DNA of 64,000 bases, taken from NCBI RefSeq assembly GCF_932294415.1, contig NC_065538.1, forward strand, positions 25,631,957 to 25,695,956, given 5' to 3'. The position numbers were made by a program, and so were the translations under genes. Below the pieces are notes generated by a model that saw nothing but the letters and a program-made list of their open reading frames with translations, searched no databases and was not told the origin of the DNA. Shown one piece after another: positions 1 to 13,633 of this stretch. This DNA comes from Quercus robur (Eukaryota > Streptophyta > Magnoliopsida > Fagales > Fagaceae). The number at the start of each line of letters is the position of its first letter. The first letter of the stretch is position 1.

Positions 1-1400
1 ATATAGAGTTATTGTTAGGCATTTGTTATGTTATTGTTTCTATATTAAACTATCTATCCACCATTTATTCAAAATATGATGTGACAAAATTCTAAATAAA
101 AGATTTAATATATAATAGAATTTAAAACTACTTAAAAAATATATACTTGAATTATTATGTGTAAAATTGCGAGCCTTCAAAAGTTTATGTTACAAAAGAT
201 TAGAAGGTCAACAAAAAGTCAAACCACTTCAGTTTTATATATAATAACTGCAGACCCACATGATGCAAGGGAATATAAATATTATGCAATAAGGTGTAAT
301 ATATAAAAAGTAACCATTACATCAAGTATTGTCTATTTTTAAAAATAGATTTCTACAAGTTCTTTTTTTTTTTTTTTAATCTTTTTATCTTGACAAATAT
401 ATAAATTTTTTTTATATGTTTGATTAATATTTTTTTAAAGTGATTCTTATAACTTTTATTGTAGTGTATTATATTTGCTTAATATACAACTAAACTTTAT
501 AAGTTTCAAATTTATTTTTCAAATTTCTCATCTCTTAAGGATTAAGGAAATTATCATAATAATCAAAACTCATTACAAAATTATAATGTTATCTTAGCCA
601 AAATTAAAATGAAACTAAAGGAATAAATAATAGGCTTTATAATAATTTATTACTCAAACAATTGGTAGGCATATTCAAATTCTTGTTTCCACTAAAACTA
701 AGTATTAATCCAAACTAAAATTCAACCAAAGTTATAAAAGGGAATGAGAAGACTTTTTGATGGGATATTTAAATATATATATATATATATATATATTAAA
801 AAAATCAACTTTAATTAGAGTTATAAGAAAGAACAAAAATTCACCGAGAGAGAGAGAGAGAGAGAGTACTTACAGTTTTGTGTGGGAAAAATATGGATTA
901 AATGAGATAACGATGTCAAATTTACATAAAACAAAATGGGTGGGAGAAAAGTCAAAATATAAAAAAAGAGGAAGGAAATATAACGGTAAAGTAATGGGGA
1001 GATAAAGAGGCAAAAAGAGAGAGAGAGAGTACTTACAGTTTTGTGTGGGAAAAATATGGATTAAATGAGATAACGATGTCAAATTTACATAAAACAAAAT
1101 GGATGGGAGAAAAGTCAAAATATAAAAAAAGAGGAAGGAAATATAACGGTAAAGTAATGGGGAGATAAAGAGGCAAAAAAGAAGAAGGGAAATATTGGAA
1201 GAATGTAATAGTAGGTATGCAAACTAATAGGGAGAAGAACAGTTTTTTTTTTTTTGGATGAAAATAGGGGAAGAAAAGTTTAAATAGAGAAAAGAAAATA
1301 TAAAAAATAAATAAATGACATGTCTGCTGATGTGGCTTAACAAAAATGTAGCAACAATAAATGCTACGATTTTAACTTTTAGTAATATATAGATATAGAT
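1..1400. other. AT-rich stretch left of the PDR gene's last visible exon (intron or flanking DNA)
   Basis: No coding exon is recognised here. The stretch is very AT-rich, with T and A runs, a (TA)n run near 775-796 and a (GA)n run near 846-866. It lies downstream, in transcript direction, of the last visible exon of the minus-strand ABC transporter. It is therefore either a long intron of that gene or inserted DNA that cut the gene. The sequence cannot decide between these. Confidence 0.5.
850..1178. repeat. 163-bp tandem duplication
   Basis: Two nearly identical head-to-tail copies begin with a GA run followed by TACTTACAG (at 867 and again at 1030), giving a period of 163 bp. The copies differ at only a few positions, so the duplication is recent. 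Open frames across it are by-products of the repeat, not genes. Confidence 0.85.
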
Positions 1401-1479
1401 TATATAGATTAGCAGTTCAGCACCTGAGGCATAACATGAGCTAAAAACACAACGCAGACATAATAGATGATCTTATCAC

Positions 1480-4400
1480 CTATGTCAATTTTGTGATCAG
1501 AGCTATTTCTTCTGTGTTGTGAGTGACTACCTTCTCTTGTTCCGTCACTGTGTTCAGTGCTTTGATTTTCTTCTTCGTTAATAGTAAGTGACTTCCTATA
1601 TGCTGCACAATCATTTGCATAGCATTAGGACATAGGCTTCTTCTAGTTTATAAGTGTTAAATTGAAAAAGGTTGTGATACCCACGGTTAAGGTAAGTAAG
1701 AGCCAGTGTGAAACTGATGTTGAAAAGTAATATATATCCGATCATTGCCCCTACGCCTATCCAATACCAATATTGATGTCGGGGGAACCCACGGGACTTC
1801 AAAACTGCTAGTCCCAGATTTTCCGTTGAGTTTGTAATAACCTTAAATATGAATGTAACATGAGACAGCAGAGGATAAACCAAATGAAAAAGACACAAAG
1901 GACTCTGTTTAAGAATTTACTTTGTTCCAACTTTCCCCATAAAACTCATTAGCCATTATTGCGTTCTGTGCATACATCATGGGTGATATCCAGTAGCCCC
2001 ATATCCACCACTTTTTTATATCCTCTGCAGCATTAAGGAAAAAAAGAAGCAGCATCATGTAAGGAGTCTAATTTGGAGAAAAGCAGTAATTTGATCAGTA
2101 AATTTATTAAACTATTATATTATACCTTTTGACAGGACAAAACCGCCCAATGCAAAAAGCACGAGCAGTGCAAATGAACCAAATGTGTTGGCAACAACCA
2201 TGCTCCTACCCACTGCTGCTATAAATCGGAATAATCCAGAAGCCATCTGGTTAATAAGTACAAGCAGAAGGTATGTCCTAAAAAATCTGCAATATGTACA
2301 TCCGTCGTTTATCATTTGAAAAAAAGAAAAAGAAAAAGAAAAACACTTTGCAAGTTTTCAATAAATTGATTATAATTATTACTTGCTTACCTTCCTACAT
2401 ATGGGTCAAATCCAATGGTATAGTAGGTAATGCATTCCCACACAGCGACTTCCACACATGAAACAGGGATCTTAAGGATCCATGTTGGAAGTGCATATGC
2501 CCATGGAGGAAAAAAGAGGAGGTCCCTCTGCTTGTAATAAACAGGAAGCCAATCAATGGTCATGGGAAGGTCTGCCATTCCATTAAACATAATCATAATC
2601 ACACTGAAGTACAAAGCACCAGTATAAATTCCTCCATCATTGATTGAATCACGATGCATCTCGGTCCGCAGAAAAAGTGTTGATGTAATCAGTGCCATTA
2701 GAATAAGCTAACAGCACATAGAAAAGGGATATGTCAAAATCATGCACTACCAAAAAGGGTAATACAAAGATAAAAATGAACTAAAAATCCACCTGGGCAA
2801 TCTTGAAAATGTAGACAAATGAATTCCTCTTCATAAGCAAGAATTCTCTGGAGAAGCAAGCTTGCAGGAGTTCCACTTTTCTAGCACCATACGTTTGAGT
2901 TGTTAAAGCAGCTGGGTGGCTCTTGCTCTTGTCAAACGGAATTGCAAGTTCATCTTGAATCCGCCTTCCCACATGGAATGATTGAAATGCCTTGACAAAT
3001 TCATCGACTGTGACAATACTGTAAGGTTCATTTTCACGTGCCCAATACTGTTTTTGATCTTTATGTGATGTCACCTATAAAAATTTTATTATGCGTAAGG
3101 ATTCAAAATGAGAGTCTGCATGTAATGCTCAAATTTAGGAGATCAATTACTTCTTTTTTAATAGATTAATCAGACAAACCTATATCTACACTTACTTCTT
3201 GAAGAAAGTCAGCCACGCCTTTCCTCTGAGGACATTTAAAGCCCACGGATTCAAAAAACTCAAGCACTTGTTCACGGGGACCCTGGTACACAATCTGGCC
3301 ATTGGAGAGGAGAATAATATCATCAAAAAGATCATAAGTCTCTGGTGGTGGCTGAAGGAGTGAGATGAGAGCAGTTCCATGGAGAATCTGAATATTTTGC
3401 TTGAGGCAATTCACAATTTGAAAAGTTGTCGAGCTGTCCAAACCAGTAGATATCTCATCCATAAACAGGCCATTGGTTAGTCCAGCGAGCATCTCACCTT
3501 TCAATTAAATGTCAGAGACAGACAGTTAATTTTTAAATAAAAAAGTTTTATGTACATTGATGTTTACAATTGAGTTTACCTGTTGTAACACGCTTCTTTT
3601 GTCCTCCTGAGATACCCCTTAACATTTGATCCCCAACCATGGTATCTGCGCACACTTCCAATCCCAAAACCTGTAATGAAGTGAACTCAAATAATTGATA
3701 AATTGGGTAAAGCTGTTGTGGAACTTTGACACTCCAAGCTGATGTTACCTTTAGAATATAATCTGTAACGATGCTTGTCTTCTGGCCTTCAGTTGATGCT
3801 CCCTTAAAATAGCAGAAGCCAAAATAAAACCAAATAACATGTCAATCGCCATGAAAGCAAATTCTCTAGACCAGAAGGGTAACACTATTTAATCTTAATT
3901 TGAGCTACATTATTTAACATTTATCATTTACTGAGGTAGAGAATAAGTTATTGACAACTGCTTCTTTCTTACCTTCATGAAGATATCGATATCTGGATCA
4001 GGCATAATACCGCCTATCTTCTCTCTTCTAGACAACTCTGCTAGCATCTCTGCAAATTTCCGAAATAGTATGCAGTGGACTCAGGTATTACAATTACACA
4101 CAAATCAATCATGATTCATTCTTATAATTAAACTTTGAGAAATAAAAAATGAAGAGTAACCCCTATAAATTGACTAACCGTGGCGCCATCCAACCCCCTG
4201 GCATCTTCCAGAGAAGGCAAATGTTTCCCTTACAGTCATTTCTGCAATATGGATATCATGTTGACTGATGTAAGCAGTAGTTCTCTGGGGAATAAACTCG
4301 TGCATGTTATGGCCATTATAAGTCACCCTTCCTGAAACCTGGAGAAGAAATTTAAGTTCCATATTCGCAATAAGACTAATCGACTGAAAGTATAAAGCTA

Positions 4401-5655
4401 AACTAATGAAAAAAAATTGAAGTCTTGTTGAAAACTTTGTTCACCTTCAATTTTGGGTCAAGCTTTCCAGCCAAAGCCAGTAAGAGTGTGGTCTTCCCAG
4501 AACTTGGGGGTCCTAATAGTAAGGCCATTCTGGAAAATGCATATGAACAAAATAAGATACAAGTGCACCAATATCCTAAATTGAATTAAAATTTTTTCCA
4601 ATAATTATAATTCATTTCAAGAATATGAACTGAACTTGCTTTCTCACCTGCCAGGCTTGATGATTCCACTAACATCTTGAAGAATAGACAAATGTTTCTT
4701 TTTACTTGGAAGAATATGGAGATTAATCAAGGCACCCTTCAAAATCAAAGGACAAAAGTAAACAGTAAAAATCAAAATAAAAGAAGAAAAACTCTTGACC
4801 AAAAAAAAAAAAAAAAAATCAATATTTGTATAATATTAATAACAAATGTTGAATGTGTTTATGCATTGTTACCTCCAATATGTTAAAAAAGAAGTTAAAA
4901 AATGTAGGCAGAGCTCTGCTTCCAACATGAACGTCTGCTTCTACCTTTAGATGCTCAAATCGGACTTCAATTGTTGGAAGTTCAATTCCAACCCTATCAA
5001 AAATCAAAAAACAAGAAACAAGAAAACTTATGACTGAAATTTATAGAAGATACAGACCAAAATAAAAAGGAGTAATACTAGGGATACAACACAATTTTCT
5101 ACAAAACGTTGCAAATGAATTAGTTACCAATCACAAAAAAAATAATTTAATATTGATTTATTATGTTATTGAATTAACATTAATCGCGTATATTGCCACG
5201 ACAATTTGTAAACTTTTTATAGTGGCAAACTCCACTATTGCGCAAGTGGTCACATACCATTCATGTATAAAGTTTAAATAAGAAGAAAATAAACACACCC
5301 AAAAAAAAAGCGATAAAAGAACTTGCCTATCTAAGCGGTTCTTGAGCTGCAACAAGAACTTCTCATTGTCCTCTTCGGGGACCTTCACCAACCTATCTAG
5401 CAAACTCTTCTTTTCATGGTGTCTAAGATCATGTATATCGACTTCACTGGCCTGGCCTTCCTCTGTAGTCAGTAAACCTTTCTTCAACCGGTTGAAAGTA
5501 GGAAGTTTTTCAAGTGCAGCCCATTTAAGAGCTTCTTCATCTTCTTCATCATGGAAAGACCTCGAGTAAGCATCCACGCCACCACTTCTCCATGACGAAC
5601 TACCTCTTCTAAAGCTACCAATTATACCCGCGTTATGAAGATCAGGAGCTTCCAT
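1480..5655 (-). CDS. ABCG-subfamily PDR-type ABC transporter, 5' half (partial at window edge)
   Basis: Full-size ABCG/PDR exporters are plasma-membrane ATP-driven pumps for hormones, waxes or defence compounds, arranged NBD1-TMD1-NBD2-TMD2 in about 1400 residues. Fifteen exons, all in phase, can be read on the minus strand: 5655-5327, 4993-4873, 4736-4648, 4529-4445, 4338-4179, 4049-3973, 3802-3749, 3670-3580, 3497-3196, 3074-2793, 2707-2391, 2286-2126, 2024-1921, 1841-1685 and 1602-about 1480. They encode about 817 residues, that is the N-terminal region, NBD1, TMD1 and the linker. Seen: Walker [10 protein letters not shown] (exon 4), the PDR signature [12 protein letters not shown] (exon 8), Walker [15 protein letters not shown] (exon 9), and membrane exons 10-14. 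The start follows the family N-terminus ([10 protein letters not shown]...). No stop or frameshift was found. Intron 1 has a GC donor (AG/GCAAGT); the others are GT-AG. The second half is not present; the gene either continues beyond position 1 or was cut. The substrate cannot be inferred. Confidence 0.93.
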
Positions 5656-5869
5656 GCTTTCGCAACAACAGCACAGCTAAAAATCAAAACCCAACAAAGA
5701 TTTCAAACTCTGTGACAAGACCAACATCTCAAACTTTATGACTTGAAATTGTTCAAAATAAATAAATAAATACACAAACTCTCTTTCTTAGAGATAGTGA
5801 TTCAGATTCTGAAAGAGAAAGTTGACACTAATATCTAGAGGCTCCATGGACTGAGAACCACCATATCAG

Positions 5870-8500
5870 TGAGCGGAGAAGAGATATTACTTTACAGTCA
5901 CTAAATTGCATAGATTCGTCAACCGATTTTCCTTAACCGTATTCGACTTTGTCAAACAACTGCATGATTGGCCACTAGTGTTCTTTATTAGTAAGCAAAG
6001 TCATCACCATTATAATGGGCAATGCACTTCAAAAAAAAATTTCCCAACCTTCTTAAGATAAGGGGATAGGTGAGAGTTTGAATCACAGACAGAACACTAC
6101 AAAAAAATTATCACTATTTTACTTTGTAACCACTTGAACTTCATGTACTTCAATGATCACTCAAAGTGATGTTACAGATGTTGACTTATTATGTTGTTAA
6201 TCATATGCTTGTCACATTTAGATATTTATAAGTTTTTACATGAAAATTTGTAATACATATAACACTTTTCTAATCATTAACATCAAGTAATCTAGTGGCA
6301 GTGGAGGCTTTATGTTCGGATGCACCTTTTCTTCTCTATCTGTCACTCTCATTTTTAATCGTTTGCCGGCCGGTACCTGTGCCATTTTTGAGTGTTTTCG
6401 TACCAGTTTTTTTTTTTTTTTTTTGCTTGAACACCGTCACATCTAACATCATGAAACCTAATACCATGCGAAGGATCATGGTAGCATGGAGAAATCATTA
6501 ATTTCATTTTTATATCTAATATAAGCTATAGTGTTAATGTGTTGCTCCCTGTAAGAACCCCCCCCCCCCCCTCCCCCCAAAAAACAAAAAAAAAAAACAA
6601 AAAACCCAATTAACCTCCAAAAAAAACCTAGTTTTCTACTATGATTACATAGGTAATTTGGTCAAAACACATGCATATGAGTCAACTTTAACGCTACCTA
6701 TTAAATAATCGTTTCATAACCCTCTAACCTTAACACGATCGGGTAATGAAGTGGGTTGACATGACACAACCCACTTGATACGTTTAACAAATGGATCATG
6801 TTAAGTGGACAAATGCAATCTGACCCATTTCAACCCGCTTGATATTAAACAAGTTGAGTTAAAACAAATACAACTCATTTAAACCGCTTCAAAAAAGCAA
6901 CTCATTTCAACATGTTTGATATGATTAATATTACCTTAAATTTAATAAACAACAAATTTTATACAAGCATATAACATCAAAAATACATATTAAACATACA
7001 ATTTGAAAGTTAATAATAACATCAAATACTCAAAATATATCGTCCAAAAGTTCAAAATAATATCAAAGTACTTAATAAATATTAAGTCCATAATGTAGTA
7101 TCATCCATCTAGAAAGAAGTTCTTAAAAAAATATAACATCCAAGATGAAGTCCATACATTTCAACTTAAATTCAAAATAACATAGTTCAACAAAAATATA
7201 AAATGAATATTTATGTATTATACTAGTTAATTAATTGGGTCATTTCACATCAACATGAATAAATTAACATTTCAAACATGTCAATTGAGGGTTAAATGCA
7301 TCATCCCGCTTCTAATACATTTCTTATCATATTACTTTCTTATCATATTTCTACTAAGGCCCTACCCTAACCCATAAAAACCAATGTAATGTTCATAGGT
7401 CTTGCCAAACATTTCCATTCCTACCATAAGTGACTATTTCTTGATATCCCACTTTATATATATATATATATATAAAAGCAGGTTCCAATTAACTCAACTG
7501 ATAAAGTCTCTTATTATCAAATAAAATATCTTAGGTTCAATCTCTACATACGTAAAAAACCAAAATACTATAATTTTTTTTATTAGAGGTAAAAATCCTA
7601 CTCTAGTCTAATTATAATATATTTTATTAGAGGTAGAAATTCTACTTTAGCATAATCTAAATATATGTGTGCAAAATTCTTTTCTAAAAACTTGAACCTT
7701 GACCATTCCCCCTCCAACCTTACAAAAACGTGTACTTGTAGAGTTACCATCATGCCAATATTCTACTACAGAATTGATAGTAGGTAGAAATTTTACTCTA
7801 ACCTAATTCAAGTACGAGTGTGAAGTTTTTTCCTGGAGACTTAAACTTTGACCCTTCCTTAACCTCCATTCCATAAAAGCTTGTACTTGTAGAGTGATAA
7901 TCACAGCAAGTGTCCACTGTAGATTTGACATACTATCATATTTATCAAAAATTTAAGGATTAAAAAATCGTACTTAATTACACATCATTTTCCATAATGA
8001 AATTTTAAAGGTACCATCAATATTACTATTAAATATTCACATATGAATGGTGTAATTAGCCATATCTTTGATGAAAGTATTTTGTTTGGTATTTCAAAAT
8101 TGACACACCAATTTGATTCTTAAAAAAGAAAAAAAAAAAGAATAAAACAATTTATAATACTTTTGTAGTGTATCCTAAAATCACTCTTATCAAAAAAGTG
8201 CTAATTGTTATAGCAACTTTGTTTTAGTAATCCCATAAAAATAAAACCTTTTATAATATTTAGTAAAAGTATAATATAAAAAAAATATTTACTAAAAGAA
8301 GGATAACCAAGTCTTATCGTGATTTTATTTTCTTTAGGATTGCTATGTGGCCAAATCTCCATAAAAGTTTCCATCGAACTTTTCGTTTGACCTCCATTTG
8401 GAATCCTATGAATGGTTTTTTTTTTTTTTTGGCCCCATTAATAATCAATAATACAAATGGAAGTTTTTTCCCTAAGAACTATACTTAAAATAGAGCTCTA
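5870..8500. other. AT-rich intergenic spacer upstream of the PDR gene
   Basis: No gene is supported. The part next to 5655 should contain the PDR promoter, but no single TATA element can be assigned. A C-run (about 6558-6578), a TA run (about 7457-7475) and T runs are present. About 6720-7300 is rich in short hAT-like fragments (repeated variants of acccacttgatac and caacccgcttgatatt) and may be an old non-autonomous DNA element, but no terminal repeats were established. Confidence 0.5.
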
Positions 8501-8809
8501 CCCAAATTGTCTCCTAGTTTCTTTCCTTTTTTTTTTTCTTTTTTTTTTAATTCTTTTTTCTTCTATTGGCACTGTAGTTTGTTCAAATCTGATTTTGTTG
8601 ACATTTCTACAATAAATTTGTTAATTAAAGGAGGCTCTGTTGAAGCTAAGTACATCATGAGTCATAGAGAGTGTCCTCGAGAGAAGTTACTTGAAAGGAT
8701 CAGAAAGTGTGTACCTAAGAGTGTAAAAGAGAGTCCTCAGCTTAATACTCCTTGGCCAAAGGGAATCCTCATGCAAGTCTTTTCGACCAAGTTAGAGAGT
8801 GTACCTATC

Positions 8810-8988
8810 AAGATCAAAGAGAGTACCCTGTAAAATCTTCTCAACAAAGGGAATCCTCAACCTAATGTTCCTCAACCAAGTTAGAGAGTGCCCCTATAAG
8901 AGCTAGAGAGAGTACTTTGGAAAGTCTCCTCAGCCTAATAAGAGATTATCCCTGTAAGGGTTAGAACTCTAAGAGAATTAAAAATAAG

Positions 8989-9027
<39 letters not shown>

Positions 9028-9468
9028 TGTGTGTCTAAGCCCCCTTTTTCCAAATGGTCTTTCTTTCTTTCTTTTATAGAGAAAAGTGTGGTTGTAGGTG
9101 CTCAGGAAAATATGTGGTGTTGGGTGAATAGAAAATGTGTGGTTGTATTTATTTTGAGTAAAATGGGACCCCCACACACACTATCTTTCTTTTCTCTCTT
9201 TAAGCCTTTCTTTATTAATTTTTAACTTTTATTTTTATTAAATCTAGATTTCATTTAAAAATGAAATGAAGCTTGACAGTTAGATAAACACCTGTAAGGG
9301 TCAAAGAGAGTACTCTATAAAATCTGCTCAACCAAAGGGAGTCCGAACCTAACGCTCCTCGACCAAGTCAAAGCGTGTCCCTGTAAGAATTAGAGAGAAT
9401 ACTCTAGAAAGTTACCTTGGCCTAATGGGAGATAGTCCCTAAGAGGATCAAAACTCTAAGAGAATTTA

Positions 9469-9530
<62 letters not shown>

Positions 9531-12400
9531 TTTTCCAAATGGCCTTTCTTATTTTATATTGAAAAGTGGGGTTGTTAGTGCTCAAGAGAAATTGGGTGAA
9601 TAGAGAATGTGTGGTTTTATTTGTTTTTGTAAAATGGGACCCCACAAGCACTATCCTTATGTTTTTTCTTTTCCCTTTCTCTATTAATTTTTAGTTTTTT
9701 TTTTTTTTAATCTAGATTTCGCTTATATATAAAATGAAGCCTAATAGTTAGATAAATACCTGTGAGGGTTAGAGAAAGTACTTTGTAGAATCTTCTCGAC
9801 CAAAGGGAGTCCGAGCCTAATACTCCTCGGTCAAGTCAAAGAGTCTCCCTATGAGAGTTAGAGAGAATACTCTGGAAAGTCTCCTTGGCCTAATGGGAGA
9901 TAGTCCCTAAGAGGATCAAAGCTCTAAGAGAATTAAAAAGAAGGAGAGAGAGAGAGAGTAAGCCCACTTTTTCCAAATGGTCTTTCTTCATTATATATAG
10001 AAAAGTGTGGTTGTTAGTGCTCAAGAGAAATTGAGTGAATTTAAAATGTGTGGTTCTATATATTTTTGTAAAATGGAACCACACACGCACTATCCTTATT
10101 TTCTCTCATTTTCCCTTTCTTTATTAATTTTTAGATTTTCCTTTAATCTAGATTTCACTTATAAATGAAATGAAGCCTAATAGTTAGATAAATACTTGTA
10201 AGGGCCAAGGAGAGTACTTTGTAGAATCTCCTCAACCAAAGAGAGTCTGAGCCTAATGCTTCTCAGCCAAGTCAAGGAGTGTCTGAGCCTAATGCTTCTC
10301 GGCCAAGTCAAAGAGTGTCCCTATGAGGATTAGAGAGAATACTTTGGAAAGTCTCCTCAACCTAATGGGAGATAGTCCTTAATAGGGTCAGAGCCCTAAG
10401 AGAATTAAAAAGAAGGAGAGAGAGAGAGAGAGAGAGAGCCCTTTTTCCAAATGGTTTTTCTTCATTTTATATATAAAAAAAATATGGTTGCAAGTCCTCA
10501 GGAGAATATGTGGTAGTGGGTGAATAGAGAATGTGTGGCTTTATTTGTTTTTTGTAAAATGGGACCCCCCCACATGCACTATCTTTCTTTTCTCTCATTT
10601 TCCAAGCTTTATTAATTTAAAAAAAAAAATTAAAAAATCTAGATTTCACTTATATTTGAAATGAAGCATAATAGTTAGATAAATACTAGTGAGAGCCAAA
10701 GAGAGTATTCTTTAGAATCTCCTTGACTAAAGAGAGTCCGAGCCTAATGCTCTTTGGCCAAGTCAGAGTGTCCCTATGAGAGTTAGAGAGAATACTTTGG
10801 AAAGTCTCATTGACCTAATGGGAGATAGTCCCTAAGAGGATCAAAGCTCTAAGAGAATTAAAAAGGAGAGAGAGAGAGAGAGTAAGCACCCTTTTTCCAA
10901 ATGGTCTTTCTTCATTTTATATAAAAAAAATTTGTGGTTGTAAGTGTGCAAGAGAATATGTGTTGGTGGGTGAATAGAGAATGTGTGGTTCTTTTTTTTT
11001 TTTTTTTGTAAAATTTAATTTTTAGTTTAAAAAAAAAAATAAAAATCTAGATGTCACTTATAAATGAAATGAAGCCTAATAGTTAGATATATACCTGTGA
11101 GGGTCAGAGAGAGTACTCTGTAGAATCTCCTCAACTAAAGGGGCTCTGAGCCTAATGCTTATTGGCCAAGTCGGAGAGGGTTAGAGAGAATACTTTGGAA
11201 AGTCTCCTTGACCTAATGGGAGATAGTCCCTAAGAGGATCAGAACTCTAAGAGAATTAAAAAGAAGGAAAGAGAGAGAGAGAGAGAGTAAGCACACTTTT
11301 TGCAAATGGTGCTTCTTCATTTTATATAAAAAGTGTGGTTGTAAGTGCTCAAGAGAATATGTGGTGGTGGGTGAATAGAGAATATGTGATTCTGTTTGTT
11401 TTTTTTGTAAAATGGGACCAAGCACATGCATTATCTTTCTTTTCTCTCCTTTTCCCTTTCTTTATTAATTTTTAAATTTTTTAAAAGGAAAATCTAGATT
11501 TCACATATCAATTTAATGAAGCCTAATAGTTACATAAATACTTGTGAGGGTTAGAGAGAATACTTTGTAAAATCTCCTCATCCAAAGGGAGTCCTCGGCC
11601 TAATGCTCCTTAGCCAAGCTAGAAAGTGTCTTTGTGAGGGTTATAGAGAGTACTCTAGAAAATTTCCTTGGCCTAATAAGAGATAGTCCCTAAAAGGGTG
11701 AGTGCTCTAAGAAAATTATAAAGAAGAAAATAGTGAGAGAGAGAGTAAGCCCCCCTTTTCCAAAGGACAAAATTTAGTTACAAAATTAGTTGTAGCCTTA
11801 ACCTATAATCTTACTTAATTTCTTTTTTTTGGAGGTGAATTTTGACAAATCTACCATTGGATTACATCTTCTTTTTATATCTTTTATGCTTGCAAAATTT
11901 CTAGAAAATTAAAGATCAATAACTATATCATTAAAAAATTGTTTAAATTGCAATATTTTGTTGTTTAAAATTATGCATAAAATATAAGCTTATAGATCAT
12001 ATAATAAATAATATCCAATTGATACAAAATTTGACATATGTATTAAGAGCATAAACAACATGCAATTCAATAGTTAGATTTTCAAAATATGTAACAATTT
12101 TTATTTTATTGAGTGAGGTTATAGCCTAAGATTATAACCAATTTTGTAGCTAAACTTTGTCATTTTCCAAATAGTCTTTCTTCCATTTATATGGAAAAGT
12201 GTAGTGGTAGGTGCTCAAGAGAATATGTGGTGATGGGTGAATAGTGAATGTGTGGTATTATTTATTTATTTTAAACGGGACCGCACATGCACTATTTTCC
12301 TTTTCTCTTCTTTTCCTTTACGCTATTAATTTTAAATTTTTATTTAAAAACAAATTCCAGATTTCTTTTATAAATGAAATGAAGCCTAATAGTTAGAGAG
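8810..12400. repeat. Tandem array of seven 400-490 bp units
   Basis: A unit with recurring blocks (agagagtactctgtagaatc; ctaatgggagatagtcccta; aagagaattaaaa followed by a GA run; tttttccaaatggtcttt; gtgggtgaatagagaatgtg; aatgaagcctaatagttaga) is repeated head to tail. The aagagaatta marker occurs at 8971, 9458, 9925, 10398, 10851, 11249 and 11708 (last copy altered), giving spacings of 487, 467, 473, 453, 398 and 459 bp. The GA run in each unit varies in length and explains part of the size variation. Open frames inside repeat from copy to copy and are low-complexity; none is a credible gene. The last copy is split by a MITE. Confidence 0.92.
11765..12162. mobile_element. Mutator-type MITE with 9-bp target duplication
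   Basis: The ends form inverted repeats of roughly 40 bp: the left begins GGACAAAATTTAGTTACAAA and the reverse complement of the right begins TGACAAAGTTTAGCTACAAA. The element is flanked by TTTTCCAAA at 11756-11764 and 12163-12171, a 9-bp direct duplication typical of Mutator-like elements. It splits the seventh unit of the tandem array exactly where other units read tttttccaaatggtcttt uninterrupted, which confirms the insertion site. Length is 398 bp with no coding capacity. Confidence 0.93.
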
Positions 12401-13633
12401 ATATGAAATACAAACTTACATAAGTTTATGTTATAATGTACAATTATCGCTATATTTTATTGTCTATTATAAAATATTTATAACGATAATGAATTATTAC
12501 AGAAATAATTCATGGTCATATTAGCCATTATATCAATTTTGAAAGACAACAATAATGTTTTTTTTTTTTTTTTTTGGGTGAAAAATTATAATTTATCACC
12601 ATAAACTATACCTCTTTTTACACTCACCCTTGAACTACAAGAGTAAACATCACCTTTTCAAACTAATACCCACGTAACACTTTGTGGCTGGTAAGTTGGA
12701 CGGAATATGTAGTCACGTGAGTTGCACATGACACTTGCCTAAATAGTAACCCACTAGCCCCACTTAAAATGACCAAAATGCCCTTGTCAAACCTAAAATG
12801 TATCCCCAATTTTCTCTAAAATCCTTTTTGGTTGGAGAGAGAAAAATATGAACAAAATGAACAACAAACCTAAAAATTAACATCATACCCAGGAAATGAG
12901 ATGAACATCAAACCCAGAGATCAAACAACAAACCAATTGAGATAAACAACAAATCCAAATGAACAACAAACCCAAACAACACCAAATCAAACCCAAGAAA
13001 AAACCCCATATCACAACATCAAATCAAACCCACACCCAATTCAAAACACCAAATCAATCAAACCAAGAATAAAACCCAAGATCATAACACCAAGTCAAAC
13101 TCACACCCAATTCACAACACCAAGTCAAACCGACATCCAATCTCAAAATTCCAAGTTGATTCCCTCACACCCAAACACTAAATCAACCAAACACACACCG
13201 AGGTGGTGGAAGAACAACCTCTTTTGATTGTGTGGTTCTTATTCCCCTTCTTTGTTGAGTTTGTACAACTATCATCTTCCTTTTGTTGTCAGTGGGCTCA
13301 AGTCAGATTACCTACAGTAACTTCTCTCTTCCTTGTTGGCAAATTGTGGTTGGGTAATTGGGTTTGGATCGGGGTTTTCGGATGCATGATGGGCTATTAT
13401 CTCTATATTTTGTACATAGAGCAAGATATTGAAAGATTTAATCTGCGTTCAGTGAGAAGGATTTTGAGAATGATCCAATCTTTTTTTGGTTCCTCATTTT
13501 CTCTTTTTGGATCCTAATGCATGATTGGTTGATTTTGGAGAGAGATTCACTTACTCTTTATTCACACTTTGGTTTAATGAGAGATTTAGTCATATGTTTT
13601 TTTATTTTAAAATTTTCAAGTTAGAGAGGCATC

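Noticed and set aside
8507..11431. Several frames of 60-108 residues in the tandem array
   Set aside because: The same short low-complexity frames recur in each repeat unit and are dominated by GA-run translations (Leu-Ser repeats).
13203..13517. 104-residue frame as a small gene
   Set aside because: It is hydrophobic and low-information, lies within a non-autonomous element and has no recognisable motif.
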